Source: Gadus chalcogrammus
Taxonomy: Eukaryota; Chordata; Actinopteri; Gadiformes; Gadidae
Assembly: GCF_026213295.1 (NCBI RefSeq)
Contig: NC_079423.1
Coordinates: forward strand, 19,490,477 to 19,554,476
Length of the DNA: 64,000 nt
Reading direction: 5' to 3'
Shown here: piece after piece, positions 10,290 to 20,919 of the stretch
Position numbering within the stretch: position 1 is the stretch's first letter
Layout of the letters: each line of letters begins with the position of its first letter
Notes under the pieces: generated by a model
The model's input: only the letters and a program-made list of their open reading frames with translations
Databases searched by the model: none
What the model was told of the DNA's origin: nothing
Program-made: the position numbers and the translations under genes

Positions 10290-11076
10290 GGACAAGTTTG
10301 ATTTGGGGGGCAGAGACTATTATTGATATATACAGGTGAAAGATTATTATGATAAGGAAATAAAAATAGACAAATCTGTAGGACGGAACCCGCTGATCCA
10401 ATTGGTGGTTAATGCATACGAAGGGAGGAAAGTGAGGGCCATTTCAGCTTTATACCAAGCACTGCATGAGAACAGGGGTAACTCAACAAATTATATCAAG
10501 GATAAGTGGGATAGAGAATTGGAGATAGAGATGACCGAGGAGGAATGGGAAAATGTCTGTAGGATTCAGCACTCGGCCACGGCTTCGAGGTTGTGGAGGG
10601 AGTTTGGTTGGAAGAATGTCATCCGGTTCTTCATAACACCAAAAGTGAAGGGGATGTATGCACCAGAACATAATGACTGCTGGAGACAGTGTGGCCAGGT
10701 TGGGGCTGACCATACGCACATATTTTGGAAATGCCCCAAGTTGAAGGTGTACTGGGAAGAAATATGGGGGATATTGAAGAAGATCTTGGGTTATGGAGTG
10801 CCTATGACTGGATTGGTGCTGTATTTGGGGAATCTGACGGAGATGAACGTACCAGCTGGAGATCTTTATTTGGTCAAAATCTTGCTTGTCGCTAGTCGGA
10901 AAGCAATAACTAGAGCATGGTACAAGGTTGACCCGCCTACAAAAGAACAGTGGTTGAGTGCAGTAGAGGAAATATATGATATGGAAAGGTTCACGTTTAT
11001 ACTGAGGGTGCAAGGGGGGAAACTTGACTCGAGATGGGTGAAATGGATTGAGTATAAGAGAGAGGAAAAAATGTAA
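10290..11076 (+). pseudogene. L1 ORF2p, C-terminal segment with zinc knuckle
   Basis: ORF2 resumes directly after the second TTAA. GGRDYY is followed by TGA at 10324-10326, then IQVKDYY, again consistent with an Arg codon lost to TGA. The C-terminal cysteine motif CWRQCG, later H-x4-C in HTHIFWKC, then PKLKVYW matches the CCHC-like region that ends L1 ORF2 proteins. The frame stops at TAA 11074-11076. Length and position fit a complete C-terminus. Confidence 0.88.
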
Positions 11077-11300
11077 CGTTTATAGGACACCGCACGACCA
11101 TGAAGCCTGCAAGAGATGTTATGTAAATAAGGAGTAGTTCACATGTCACACTGTCATTTCTTTTCTTTTTTTTTTTTTTTTATTATATTATATTATTATT
11201 TCTGTTTAGTTATTCCGTTTTCTGTATTATTCAATGGAACTGTGATTATCTGTAATTTGCCAAAATGCCAATAAAAATTTAAGTAAAAAAAAGAAAAAAA
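11077..11300 (+). terminator. L1 3' UTR with poly-A signal and A-rich tail
   Basis: 224 bp after the ORF2 stop. It contains a T-run at about 11165-11180, the poly-A signal AATAAA at 11270-11275 and an A-rich tail, aagtaaaaaaaagaaaaaaa, ending at 11300. The right TSD follows immediately. Confidence 0.85.
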
Positions 11301-12270
11301 AAGAAATGTTGATATCTCTGTCAATTTCAATGCAAACGTGTTACTAAGCTCACCAAAGGGTTATATGGCCATACTCCACCATTTGGAGGTAGTGTTGAGC
11401 ACAATCAACAATGTAAAGTCAAAAACACATTGTTGGTCAAAAAGTGATTCTTAGGCTCTGAAAAGCATTTTGCGCTCATAAAAACAAGAAATGTTGATAT
11501 CTCTGTCAATTTCAATGCAAACGTGTTACTAAGCTTACCAAAGGGTTGAAGGGCCAAACTCCACCATTTGGGAGTGATCAAAAAGTGATTCTAACGCTCT
11601 GAAAAGCATTTTGCGCTCATAAAAACAAGAAATTTTGATATCTCTGTCAATTTCAATGCAAACGTGTTACTAAGCTTACCAAATGGTTGAAGGGCCAAAC
11701 TCCACCTTTTGGAAGTGATCAAAAAGTGATTTTAACGCTCTGAAAAGCATTTTGCGCTCATAAAAACAAGAAATGTTGATATCTCTGTCAATTTCAATGC
11801 AAACGTGTTACCAAGCTTACCAAAGGGTTGAAGGGCCAAACTCCACCTTTTGGAAGTGATCAAAAAGTGATTCTAACGCTCTGAAAAGCATTTTGCGCTC
11901 ATAAAAACAAGAAATGTTGATATCTCTGTCAATTTCAATGCAAACGTGTTACTAAGCTCACCAAAGGGTTATAGGGCCATACTCCACCATTTGGAGGTAG
12001 TTTTGAGCAAAATCAACAATGTAAAGTCAAAAACACATTGTTGGTCAAAAAGTGATTCTTACGCTCTGAAATGCATTTTGCGCTCATAAAAACAAGAAAT
12101 GTTGATATCTCTGTCAATTTCAATGCAAACGTGTTACTAAGCTTACCAAATGGTTGAAGGGCCAAACTCCACCTTTTGGAAGTGAACAAAAAGTGATTCT
12201 AACGCTCTGAAAAGCATTTTACGCTCATAAAAACAAGAAATGTTGATATCTCTGTCAATTTCAATGCAAA
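11301..12270. repeat. Tandem satellite array right of the L1
   Basis: Satellite resumes at aagaaatgttg, the right L1 TSD (11301-11311), with the same units of about 141 and 185 bp. It stops in mid-unit at tcaatgcaaa (12270), where AT-rich non-satellite DNA begins. Confidence 0.95.
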
Positions 12271-13619
12271 AATGTAACTATGCTCTACTCAATTTAATCT
12301 GTGTAACATTTTTACACTTAAAATATTGAGTAAATTTGAAATCTGTGAAATCATTTAGATTTACCTTATGGATTAAGTAAATGTACTTATAAAATATTAG
12401 CAGATCTGAACAACTACATTGAGTACCATGAAATAAAAAAATTGAGTTGATATAATTAAAATTTTAAGTCTATGCAATAGTAACCCTAAGTTCAAACCAC
12501 TCAAAACAATGAGTAGATATAATTAAAATGTTAGGTAGATGCAACTGAAAATTTGATTATTATTTAACAAAACAAATCTGCTACATTTACTTAATTTGTT
12601 TAACATAATGTAATTCATACTGGACTATCAAATATCAGAATAAATATGTTACATTAACTTATTTTTTAAGTATTTACTCTTTAATCTATATGAGTACTTC
12701 AAGTCAATATATGAAACAAAATAATAAACAAAGCAATTCTACACACATCAACATTTTTAAGTAAACATTTATTTGTCTGTTTTGACAATTATAAATCATC
12801 AAGTTTTAGACATTTATTAATTCTTGGTTCATTCAGCGTGATGCTCACATGGACACGGTCACATGCTCACTGGCGAGAATAAACCATGTTAAAAGAAACT
12901 AGATAATATACCATGAGTTGTAATGCCAGTTGAGATTTCCAGGTTGAGACCCCTTATTAAGAGTTCAACTGTTTTTATAGCATGGACATTTTAACATGTC
13001 ATTTGCAAAGATAAACTGTTGGATTTAAACTTCATGGACATTTTAACATGTCATGAATAAATGTCTACCATGTTATACAATAACTATAATTACATTCAGC
13101 TTATTGAGTTGCAAGTTCCAACAGTCAAAGTGCATTGCCAAACCAATCAAAACTATTTTAAAGCATCTTTACATGAATATACTTATACTAGTCTTTCTTG
13201 TCTTTATGTTTCACTTCCTGGGTCTGAGTAAAGACAAATAGCTACATCCTCCATATGTATCTCGGTTTTCTTTTTGTTGCTTTAACTGAACTCTCTACCA
13301 GGCGGTGACCAGGAGCCATAATGAGTCCCTCAGGGGGTGTGACTGGTCTGGTTGGTCTGAACAGAAGAATGACATTTAGCATGTCTAAAATGCACCAAGG
13401 ACAACATTTTGCATCCTCCAGGAATGCACCAAAAACAGTGATATTTCACATTAAAGTTCCACATCAGAAAACAAGAACAGTCCAACATGCAATTTCACTA
13501 TGAATGGAAACCTTAAGTCTTATGTAAACATTAAGACAACAGTACATCAGCTAAACTTCAGACTTGCCAATGAAAAAATCCCTCACTAAGATAGCATCTT
13601 GCTGAACAGTAGCCAGTCG
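12271..13619. other. AT-rich non-coding DNA, possible 3' UTR of the minus-strand gene fragment
   Basis: 1.35 kb, strongly AT-rich, without a credible ORF. It carries degenerate repeats of a ttgagt-aga-tataattaaaat type (around 12440 and 12510) and a 22-bp direct repeat beginning catggacattttaacatg at 12981 and 13033. Since the neighbouring exon is on the minus strand and ends at 13620, this may be its 3' UTR and downstream DNA. That is inference. Confidence 0.5.
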
Positions 13620-13928
13620 CTACATACAGAGGTAATTCTTTAGTCTCTGAACCTTGTTGGAAAGGTTTCCAGAATCCAGCTCCAGCAGTACTTTCTGGAA
13701 TACCTCAAAACTATGTTTGAGGTTCTTGGGGTATTGCAGATCTAACACGTACATCAGTCCCAAGAGATAGCAGCAGGCCCTGCTAACATCTCCAAGACTG
13801 CTGAGGACAGTGTTGCCCTCAATGACAATCCCAACATCCAATGACCCATCTTGTTTCCGCAGCAGGTAAATCTTCATGACCTCTTCTGCCAACTCCTCTT
13901 GAACACTGGCAGATCCATCAGCAGCATC
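13620..13928 (-). pseudogene. Terminal exon of a multicopy fish gene family (fragment)
   Basis: Minus-strand exon of 103 codons between an acceptor (ctgcag before gatgctgctg, boundary 13929/13928) and TAG at 13622-13620. The segment [22 protein letters not shown], residues about 27-48 of the exon, then [25 protein letters not shown] and QRLKNYL, resembles the C-terminus of a repetitive family of uncharacterised fish proteins often named after SAM-domain proteins (SAMD3-like). Function is not established. The upstream exon is split by a LINE and carries a stop, so I call it a gene fragment although this exon itself is open. Family assignment is from memory. Confidence 0.6.
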
Positions 13929-14186
13929 CTGCAGACATTGTAAAGATAACTTGAGTTTAGAACTCACTCTCAACCTGCATGTCGCAAGACAAATACCACC
14001 TATCAACATAAGAGCATAGCAGGACATAAAGTGGACAAACTAAACAATACTACTGTGGTGGTCCCAAATTTGATTTTGATCTCACAGACAAAATAACTAT
14101 AATTAATGCTTCCATATAATTAATTTCTCTCTCCAAACAAAATTGACTCGTACAGTATCTGATGTCCACAGCTGGTTTACACTATG
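13929..14186 (-). other. Probable intron of the minus-strand gene fragment
   Basis: AT-rich, no ORF of its own. It lies between the acceptor at 13929 and a possible donor (gtaaac, minus strand, near 14186). The apparent ATG at 14027 on the minus strand reads through intron sequence and is unlikely to be a start. Confidence 0.4.
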
Positions 14187-14243
14187 AAAGCTGCTTCTTC
14201 TTTGTGTGCGGTAAGGAAAAAACAAACGTACTGCAGGAACTCT
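14187..14243 (-). pseudogene. 3' half of a gene-fragment exon split by a LINE
   Basis: The minus strand of 17504-17420 joins to 14243-14187 if the LINE and one TSD copy are removed. No strong coding similarity is visible in this half, and the frame suggested by the other half is already closed at 17444. The donor near 14186 is only moderate. Low-confidence exon assignment. Confidence 0.3.
14233..14243. repeat. Left TSD of the intact LINE
   Basis: gcaggaactct here and at 17409-17419, perfect over 11 bp. Confidence 0.92.
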
Positions 14244-17200
14244 TGGGGGAGAAGACGACAGCCTTCACGCGGCCTCCCCTGTGAGTAACAAGAGATGGTG
14301 CAAGACCAACTTGTGAAACGAATGTCGCCAACCAAACAAAGAGCTGGCAGGCCAAGGAACGGAGAAGCGCCCCACTCAGGACGCACGGTCATCCCGACCG
14401 TCGAAAACCGTGGCCTTCCAGTGCTCCAACTCAACGTCGAGGGCCTCACCACCGCCAAACTCGAAATCGTACGTCACCTGGCTGATTCCAATGGGGCAGC
14501 GGTTGTACTCCTGCAGGAGACACACTGCACTAACAATAACATCCTCAAGATGCCAGGTTTCCATCTCGCTGGGTCCATTCACAGCAAGCAGCACGGAGTG
14601 GCAACCTTCGTGAGGACTGAACTAACCTGGTCAGCCACTAGCCAATCCCCACCAGGCTCCAACATCGAGTGGCTGGTTACTAAAATCCAGGAAACTTCAG
14701 TCATCAACGTATATAAGCCCCCACCATCAGAGCTGTCTGCTACGTCACTCCCGTCCATAACTGCCCCCGCCATCTACGCAGGTGACTTCAACTGTCAACA
14801 CACAGATTGGGGTTACAACTACACAACATCAAACGGAGTGGCGCTGAGTGAATGGGTCTCCAACACCGATGCCCTGCTACTGTACGACCCCAAGGAGCCG
14901 CCAAGCTTCTTCTCTGCACGCTGGAACACCTCTACCAACCCGGACCTGCCCTTCGCTGTGTGCCGGAGCAATGACCCGAAACCGGAGAGACGCGTCCTAG
15001 ACAGGTTTCCCCGCTCACACCACCGACCGTCCATCATTAAAGTCCCATCACTGGTGCAACCGGTACCAGGGAAACCTGTCAAAAGATGGAACTTTCGAAA
15101 GGCCAACTGGGAGTCATTCGCTCAGGAGACAGAAAGAAGGATTGCTAGTCTGCCAGAACCTGATGCAGCCAACGTTGACGCCGCCTATGAGGCCTACTGT
15201 AAGGTCCTCCTAGGAGCGGCAAAAAATACCATCCCACGCGGCTACAACAGGAACTACATCCCTGGCTGGGACGAGGAGTGCAGCCGCCTCCTGAGCGCCC
15301 ACCAGAGGGCTAGCTCCAGGGAAGATGTGGATGCGACTGCAGAAGCACTGCTTCAGAGACTGGACACCACACGCAGAGACAGATGGACTGAAGTTGTTGA
15401 GTCAATTGACTTTACCCACTCTAGTAGGAAGGCGTGGCAAACCATCAACCGGCTAACAGGCAGATGCACAAAGCCCCCAAGCTGCCCAGTCACAGCAGAT
15501 GCCATCGCGTCCGAGCTCCTGAAAAACGGTCGCTTCCCAGACGCAGACAAAGATGTTGCCCGTCTGATCACGCAGGAGGTGACTTCCCTCTCCAGGCTGG
15601 CCAGTGCGGATTCCAACCTCTCAGGAGAATTCACAGCAGATGAACTCAGTAAGGCCATGAGCAAGCTCAAGCCAGGCAAAGCTCCAGGACGTGACAACAT
15701 CCACCCAGAGTTTGTTATGCACCAGAGCACAATAACATCCTGCTGGCTCTGTGCATTCTTCTCATCCTGCTACCAGAGATGCAAGCTGCCCAAGATCTGG
15801 CGCCGTGCTTCTGTAATCGCCCTGCCAAAGCCAAACAAACCTGCGGAAGACCCCAAGGCATATCGACCCATATCGCTGCTCTGTGTTCCATTTAAAATCC
15901 TGGAAAGAATGATCCACTGCCGCATTGAGCCAGTGATTGACCCACAGCTCCCACAGGAACAGGCCGGTTTCCGTCGCGGTAGGCCCACAGTGGACCAGGT
16001 TACACTTCTGTCTCAAGACATCGAGGACAGCTTCCAGGATAATGAGAAAGCTGGGGTAGTGTACCTGGACTTGACCGCCGCGTACGATACCGTCTGGCAC
16101 CGGGGACTTCACCTGAAGCTGCTGAGGACAATAACCGATCGACATATGGTGAAATTCATCATGGAGACGTTGTCTAACCGCAGTTTTGTCCTACAGACCA
16201 GCGATGGCCAGCGCAGTAGGCTAAGAAGACTACGGAACGGTGTCCAACAGGGCTCGGTCCTTTCTCCGATGCTGTTTAATATTTACATCTCTGATCTACC
16301 AGACACAGCATCCAGAAAGTACGGCTACGCAGACGATCTCGCAATCATGCTGAGAAGACCCACATGGAAGGCACTGGAAGACGGTCTCAACCAAGACATG
16401 GTCGTCCTGGTAGCCTACCTACGAAAGTGGCGCCTGCAACTCAGCACCGGCAAGACTGTTACAGCAGCATACCATCTCTGCAACAGAGACGCTAAGAGGG
16501 AACTGGAGGTATACACTGACCACAAGCGCCTGGAGTCCCAGCAAGCCCCTAAATACCTTGGTGTGCGTCTGGACCGGACACTGACCTTCAAACAACATCT
16601 CGAAGATGTCCGGGCAAAGACAATATCAAGGGTCGCACTGATCCGTCGCCTCGCTGGCACATCCTGGGGAGCCACTGCCAAGACACTACGGGTATCCACC
16701 CAAGCCCTGGTCTTTTCAGCAGCGGAGTACTGTGCCCCAGTATGGAGCAGAAGTCCACACGCAAAAAAGGTGGATGTGGCTATCAACAACGCCCTCCGGA
16801 TCATCACTGGATGCCTGAAGCCTACGCCAATCGTCCTGCTGCCAGTCCTTGCAGGAATCGCACCGGCTGGCCTACGACGAGAGGCTGCCACTCTCGCCCT
16901 GGCAAGGAAAGCACGGAAGCATGACTGGCACATCCTCCATAACATCACAGAGACAGCAGCTCCTCTGAGCAGACTCAAGTCCCGCCACCCTTTCAACAAG
17001 GCGGCACAAGAGTTGCTCCGTTCCACCACTGAGGACCTGTCCAAAGATGGATGGCTGGCGGCAGCTTGGAAACAGGAGTGGGAGAGGGCTGGGCCAACCC
17101 AAATCCACCACTACATCTTGGATCCAGGAGATGGAGCCACAGGAGACGATCTTCCACGCCGGCAATGGACTCTGCTGAACCGTCTACGTACTGGGGTCGG

Positions 17201-17408
17201 TCGGTTCAAATCATCAATGAAGAAGTGGGGCCTGGCAGACAGCGCTGCATGCGAGTGTGGTGCCCCTGAACAGACTGTCGAACACATCATGACCACCTGC
17301 CCCCTACACAGACCACCCTCGGAAGCCGGCCTTTTTGACGTGGGACCAGAGACAAGGGCATGGCTACAAGACACTGAGTTGGACCTCTGATGTTACACGA
17401 AAGAGAGA
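14244..17408 (+). mobile_element. Intact full-length non-LTR retrotransposon, single ORF
   Basis: A 3165-bp element: 51-bp 5' UTR, one ORF 14295-17390, an 18-bp 3' end tgttacacgaaagagaga without poly-A, and a perfect 11-bp TSD. It is markedly richer in G+C than its AT-rich surroundings. The APE endonuclease plus RT plus C-terminal Cys/His knuckle layout belongs to the Jockey/CR1/I assemblage; an Ingi/Vingi-like clade is possible but cannot be settled by eye. Intact frame and perfect TSD indicate a recent insertion, into an exon of the minus-strand gene fragment. Confidence 0.92.
14295..17390 (+). CDS. APE endonuclease / reverse transcriptase polyprotein of the LINE
   Basis: 1031 residues from ATG 14295, no stop or frameshift. 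Endonuclease: LQLNVEGL at about 44, LQETH at 73-77, GDFNC at 163-167, and a terminal FPRSHHRPS with Ser241-His242-His243 in place of the usual Ser-Asp-His. The catalytic His is retained, and related elements from memory also lack the Asp. RT: KPGKAPGRDNIHPEF, YRPISLL, QAGFRRGRPTVDQ, YLDLTAAYDTVWH, GVQQGSVLSPMLFN and YADD at 678-681. A C-terminal knuckle starts CEC at 986-988 with H and C in VEHIMTTC. It would nick DNA and copy its own RNA at the nick. Intact by sequence; activity is untested. Confidence 0.92.
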   Translation: MVQDQLVKRMSPTKQRAGRPRNGEAPHSGRTVIPTVENRGLPVLQLNVEGLTTAKLEIVRHLADSNGAAVVLLQETHCTNNNILKMPGFHLAGSIHSKQHGVATFVRTELTWSATSQSPPGSNIEWLVTKIQETSVINVYKPPPSELSATSLPSITAPAIYAGDFNCQHTDWGYNYTTSNGVALSEWVSNTDALLLYDPKEPPSFFSARWNTSTNPDLPFAVCRSNDPKPERRVLDRFPRSHHRPSIIKVPSLVQPVPGKPVKRWNFRKANWESFAQETERRIASLPEPDAANVDAAYEAYCKVLLGAAKNTIPRGYNRNYIPGWDEECSRLLSAHQRASSREDVDATAEALLQRLDTTRRDRWTEVVESIDFTHSSRKAWQTINRLTGRCTKPPSCPVTADAIASELLKNGRFPDADKDVARLITQEVTSLSRLASADSNLSGEFTADELSKAMSKLKPGKAPGRDNIHPEFVMHQSTITSCWLCAFFSSCYQRCKLPKIWRRASVIALPKPNKPAEDPKAYRPISLLCVPFKILERMIHCRIEPVIDPQLPQEQAGFRRGRPTVDQVTLLSQDIEDSFQDNEKAGVVYLDLTAAYDTVWHRGLHLKLLRTITDRHMVKFIMETLSNRSFVLQTSDGQRSRLRRLRNGVQQGSVLSPMLFNIYISDLPDTASRKYGYADDLAIMLRRPTWKALEDGLNQDMVVLVAYLRKWRLQLSTGKTVTAAYHLCNRDAKRELEVYTDHKRLESQQAPKYLGVRLDRTLTFKQHLEDVRAKTISRVALIRRLAGTSWGATAKTLRVSTQALVFSAAEYCAPVWSRSPHAKKVDVAINNALRIITGCLKPTPIVLLPVLAGIAPAGLRREAATLALARKARKHDWHILHNITETAAPLSRLKSRHPFNKAAQELLRSTTEDLSKDGWLAAAWKQEWERAGPTQIHHYILDPGDGATGDDLPRRQWTLLNRLRTGVGRFKSSMKKWGLADSAACECGAPEQTVEHIMTTCPLHRPPSEAGLFDVGPETRAWLQDTELDL

Positions 17409-17419
17409 GCAGGAACTCT
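17409..17419. repeat. Right TSD of the intact LINE
   Basis: gcaggaactct, identical to 14233-14243. Confidence 0.92.
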
Positions 17420-17504
17420 ATGGTCACCCATGATTACGTTGTTAAAAATCATGAAAACAACATCGGATGACAACCTCACGGGTCTGTTGAATGGGGGTTC
17501 CACT
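17420..17504 (-). pseudogene. 5' half of the gene-fragment exon split by the LINE
   Basis: The minus-strand acceptor is ctgcag before agtggaacc (exon from 17504). In the phase shared with the neighbouring exons it reads TPIQQTREVVIRC, recalling the TRREVVLR-type motif of the same fish family, then hits TAA at 17444-17442. So the exon was already decayed, or the frame differs. Low confidence. Confidence 0.35.
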
Positions 17505-17868
17505 CTGCAGAACAGAAAGCCTCAAAATGTTAATACAATGCAAAACTACACATTCAAGCAGAGGCAAACTTGACTTGAGTCAAAGCTTTCAATAGAATTT
17601 ACGTTAGAAAAATTGAACTGGAGTTGGAGTGTAGTGATGTAAGAATAAACCAAAACATGTAAAATGGTGTGCAGAGGATGTGAGAGATTGAGGGACAGAA
17701 AACTAAGGAAGAAAAAGCAAGAACTGTTAAGGAAGGCTTGAGGATAGGAGAAGGCATAAGAGAGAGTCGGTGGGGATAAAGATAAGTTATCTGATTAGGA
17801 TATGAATATGTAATTATTGATGGTAATTAGCTTAAAGGAGAGAAACGTGAATGAGACAGGTTTAATAC
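17505..17868 (-). other. Probable intron of the gene fragment
   Basis: 364 bp, A/G-rich on the plus strand, no ORF. It lies between a good donor on the minus strand (aag before gtattaaa, 17869/17868) and the acceptor at 17505. Confidence 0.45.
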
Positions 17869-18024
17869 CTTAAGTAGAACACTCATTTGTGCCCGATGTC
17901 TCTCTCCTGCAGCACCTTTCTTTGTTTGAAACAAGGACAGCAGTTTAGGTGTATAGAAGTCCAACATTGCCATGAATTTTGGCTCAAGATTCAGTGTGGT
18001 GATCCTCTGAAACTCTGCGCTAAC
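17869..18024 (-). pseudogene. Internal exon of the multicopy fish gene family
   Basis: Minus-strand exon of 52 codons between ctttcag (acceptor, boundary 18025/18024) and a gtatta donor. It reads VSAEFQRITTLNLEPKFMAML and continues to LLSLFQTKKG. The FxRITT...KF...LD pattern recalls the central part of the same uncharacterised fish proteins as the 13620-13928 exon. Phase 0 at both ends agrees with the terminal exon. Earlier exons are not visible before the assembly gap. Confidence 0.5.
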
Positions 18025-18140
18025 CTGAAAGAGAGAGATGAGAAAAGAAAAAAAAGAACTGGTGACTCATCTGTTGTCATTCAGCAAACACGTAAGTCCA
18101 TACTGAGATGAATAGGATGCAAGACTGTTCCATTATCATT
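18025..18140 (-). other. Probable intron sequence upstream of the last recognised exon
   Basis: Short A-rich stretch with no coding signal, ending where an interspersed repeat begins. Confidence 0.35.
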
Positions 18141-18438
18141 TTTAATAGGATGTACAGTCACCAACCACTTGATTAGGTACACCTGTACAATCTAATGCAA
18201 TCAAATACAACAGCTCTGCCACACATACATTTTCAGTTTTTGTTGAGATTGTCAAAAAGGTGGTTATTATACTTTGTTTATCATTGAGGACATTGTGGAT
18301 AATGTTTATTGGAGTGCATTATATTGAGCGTCCTTATACTTTTGTCCATCCATAAACATACGTTGAGGGGGACAAAATATTAGGAACACTTTTCAATGTA
18401 TTGCACTCCAGCACCACCCACTACAACCTCAATAATAA
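18141..18438. repeat. Fish-type interspersed repeat, cut by the assembly gap
   Basis: Contains cacttgattaggtacacctg, a motif seen in very common short fish repeats, and continues to the gap without ORFs. The right end is lost in the N run, so terminal repeats and TSD cannot be checked. Class uncertain; a non-autonomous DNA transposon is likely. Confidence 0.4.
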
Positions 18439-18538
18439 NNNNNNNNNNNNNNNNNNNNNNNNNNNNNNNNNNNNNNNNNNNNNNNNNNNNNNNNNNNNNN
18501 NNNNNNNNNNNNNNNNNNNNNNNNNNNNNNNNNNNNNN
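18439..18538. other. Assembly gap, 100 N
   Basis: Exactly 100 N, the conventional placeholder for a gap of unknown size. The non-satellite island lies on its left and satellite block A on its right, so their adjacency is not proven. Confidence 0.99.
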
Positions 18539-20919
18539 TCTAGCGCTCTGAAAAGCATTTGGCACGCATAAAAACAAGAAATGTTGATTTTTCTGTTCAT
18601 TTCAGAAAACAAGTCGAAAACACATTGTTGGTCAAAAAGTGATTCTAGCGCTCTGAAAAGAATTGTGCAGGTATAAAAACAAGAAATGTTGGTATCTCTG
18701 TCATTTTCAATGCAAACGTGTGACTAAGCTTACCAAAGGGTTATAGGGCCATACTCCACTATTTGGTAGTGGAATACATTAGTTTTGAGCAAAATCAACA
18801 ATATAAGGTCAAAGACACATTGTTGGTCAAAAAGTGATTCTAGCGCTCTGAAAAACATTTGGCACGCATAAAAACAAGAAATGTTGATATTTCTGTTCGT
18901 TTCAGAAAAACAAGTCAAAAACACATTGTTGGTCAAAAAGTGATTCTAAGCGCTCTGAAAAGAATTTTGCCGGCATAAAAATAATAAATGTTGGTATCTC
19001 TGTCAATTTCAATGCAAACGTGTTACTAAGCTTACCAAAGGGTTATAGGGCCATACTCCACTATTTGGAAGTGGAATACATTAGTTTTGAGTAGAATCAA
19101 CAATATAAGTTCAAAGACACATTGTTGGTCAAAAAGTGATTCTAGCGCTCTGAAAAGCATTTTGCAAGCGTAAAAAACAAAAATGTTGATATCTGTCAAT
19201 TTCAATGCAAACGTGTTACTAAGCTTATCAAAGGGTTATAGGGCCATACTCCACTATTTGGTAGTGGAATACATTAGTTTTGAGCAAAATCAACAATATA
19301 AGGTTAAAAACACATTGTTGGTCAAAAAGTGATTCTAGCGCTCTGAAAAGCATTTTGCCGGCATAAAAACAATAAATGTTGGTATCTCTGTCAATTTCAA
19401 TGCAAACATGTTACTAAGCTTACCAAAGGGTTATTGGGCCATACTCCACTATTTGGAAGTGGAATATATTAGTTTTGAGCAAAATCAACAATGTAAGGTC
19501 AAAAACACGTTGTTGGTCGAAAAGTGATTCTAGCGCTCTGAAAAGCATTTGGAACGCATAAAAACAAGAAATGTTGATTTTTCTGTTCATTTCAGAAAAC
19601 AAGTCGAAAACACATTGTTGGTCAAAAAGTGATTCTAGCGCTCTGAAAAGCATTTTGCAAGCGTATAAAACAAAAATGTTGATATCTGTCAATTTCAATG
19701 CAAACGTGTTACAAAGCTTACCAAAGGGTTATTGGGCCATACTCCACTATTTGGAAGTGGAATATATTAGTTTTGAGCAAAATCAACAATGTAAGGTCAA
19801 AAACACGTTGTTGGTCGAAAAGTGATTCTAGCGCTCTGAAAAGCATTTGGAACGCATAAAAACAAGAAATGTTGATTTTTCTGTTCATTTCAGTAAGACA
19901 AGTCGAAAACACATTGTTGGTCAAAAAGTGATTCTAGCGCTCTGAAAAGCATTTTGCAAGCGTAAAAACCAAAAATGTTGATATCTGTCAATTTCAATGC
20001 AAACGTGTTATAAAGCTTACCAAAGGGTTATAGGGCCATACTCCACTATTTGGAAGTGGAATACATTAGTTTTGAGCAAAATCAACAATATAAAGGTCAA
20101 AGACACATTGTTGGTCAAAAAGTGATTCTAGCGCTCTGAAAAACATTTGGCACGCATAAAAACAAGAAATGTTGATATTTCTGTTCGTTTCAGAAAAACA
20201 AGTCAAAAACACATTGTTGGTCAAAAAGTGATTCTAAGCGCTCTGAAAAGAATTTTGCCGGCATAAAAATAATAAATGTTGGTATCTCTGTCAATTTCAA
20301 TGCAAACGTGTTACTAAGCTTACCAAAGGGTAATAGGGCCATACTCCACCATTTGGAAGGGAATACATTAGTTTTGAGCAAAATCAACAATATAAGGTCA
20401 AAGACACATTGTTGGTCAAAAAGTGATTCTAGCGCTCTGAAAAGCATTTGGCACGCATAAAAACAAGAAATGTTGATATCTCTGTTCGTTTCAGAAAACA
20501 AGTCAAAAACACATTGTTGGTCAAAAAGTGATTCTAGCGCTCTGAAAAGCATTTTGCCGGCATAAAAACAATAAATGTTGGTATCTCTGTCAATTTCAAT
20601 GCAAACATGTTACTAAGCTTACCAAAGGGTAATAGGGCCATACTCCACCATTTGGAAGGGGAATACATTAGTTTTGAGCAAAATCAACAATATAAGGTCA
20701 AAGACACATTGTTGGTCAAAAAGTGATTCTAGCGCTCTGAAAAGCATTTGGCACGCATAAAAACAAGAAATGTTGATTTTTCTGATCATTTCAGAAAACA
20801 ATGTCGAAAACACATTGTTGGTCAAAAAGTGATTCTAGCGCTCTGAAAAGAATTTTGCAGGAATAAAAACAATAAATGTTGGTATCTCTGTCAATTTCAA
20901 TGCAAACGTGTTACTAAGC

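Noticed and set aside
13620..14027. Reading 13620-14027 (minus) as one 135-aa gene starting at ATG 14027
   Set aside because: A splice acceptor lies at 13929 and family similarity begins only after it; the first 33 codons are intron.
14177..17374. Antisense ORFs over the intact LINE (for example 16415-17044 minus, 209 aa)
   Set aside because: Shadow frames in GC-rich coding sequence with no domain of their own.
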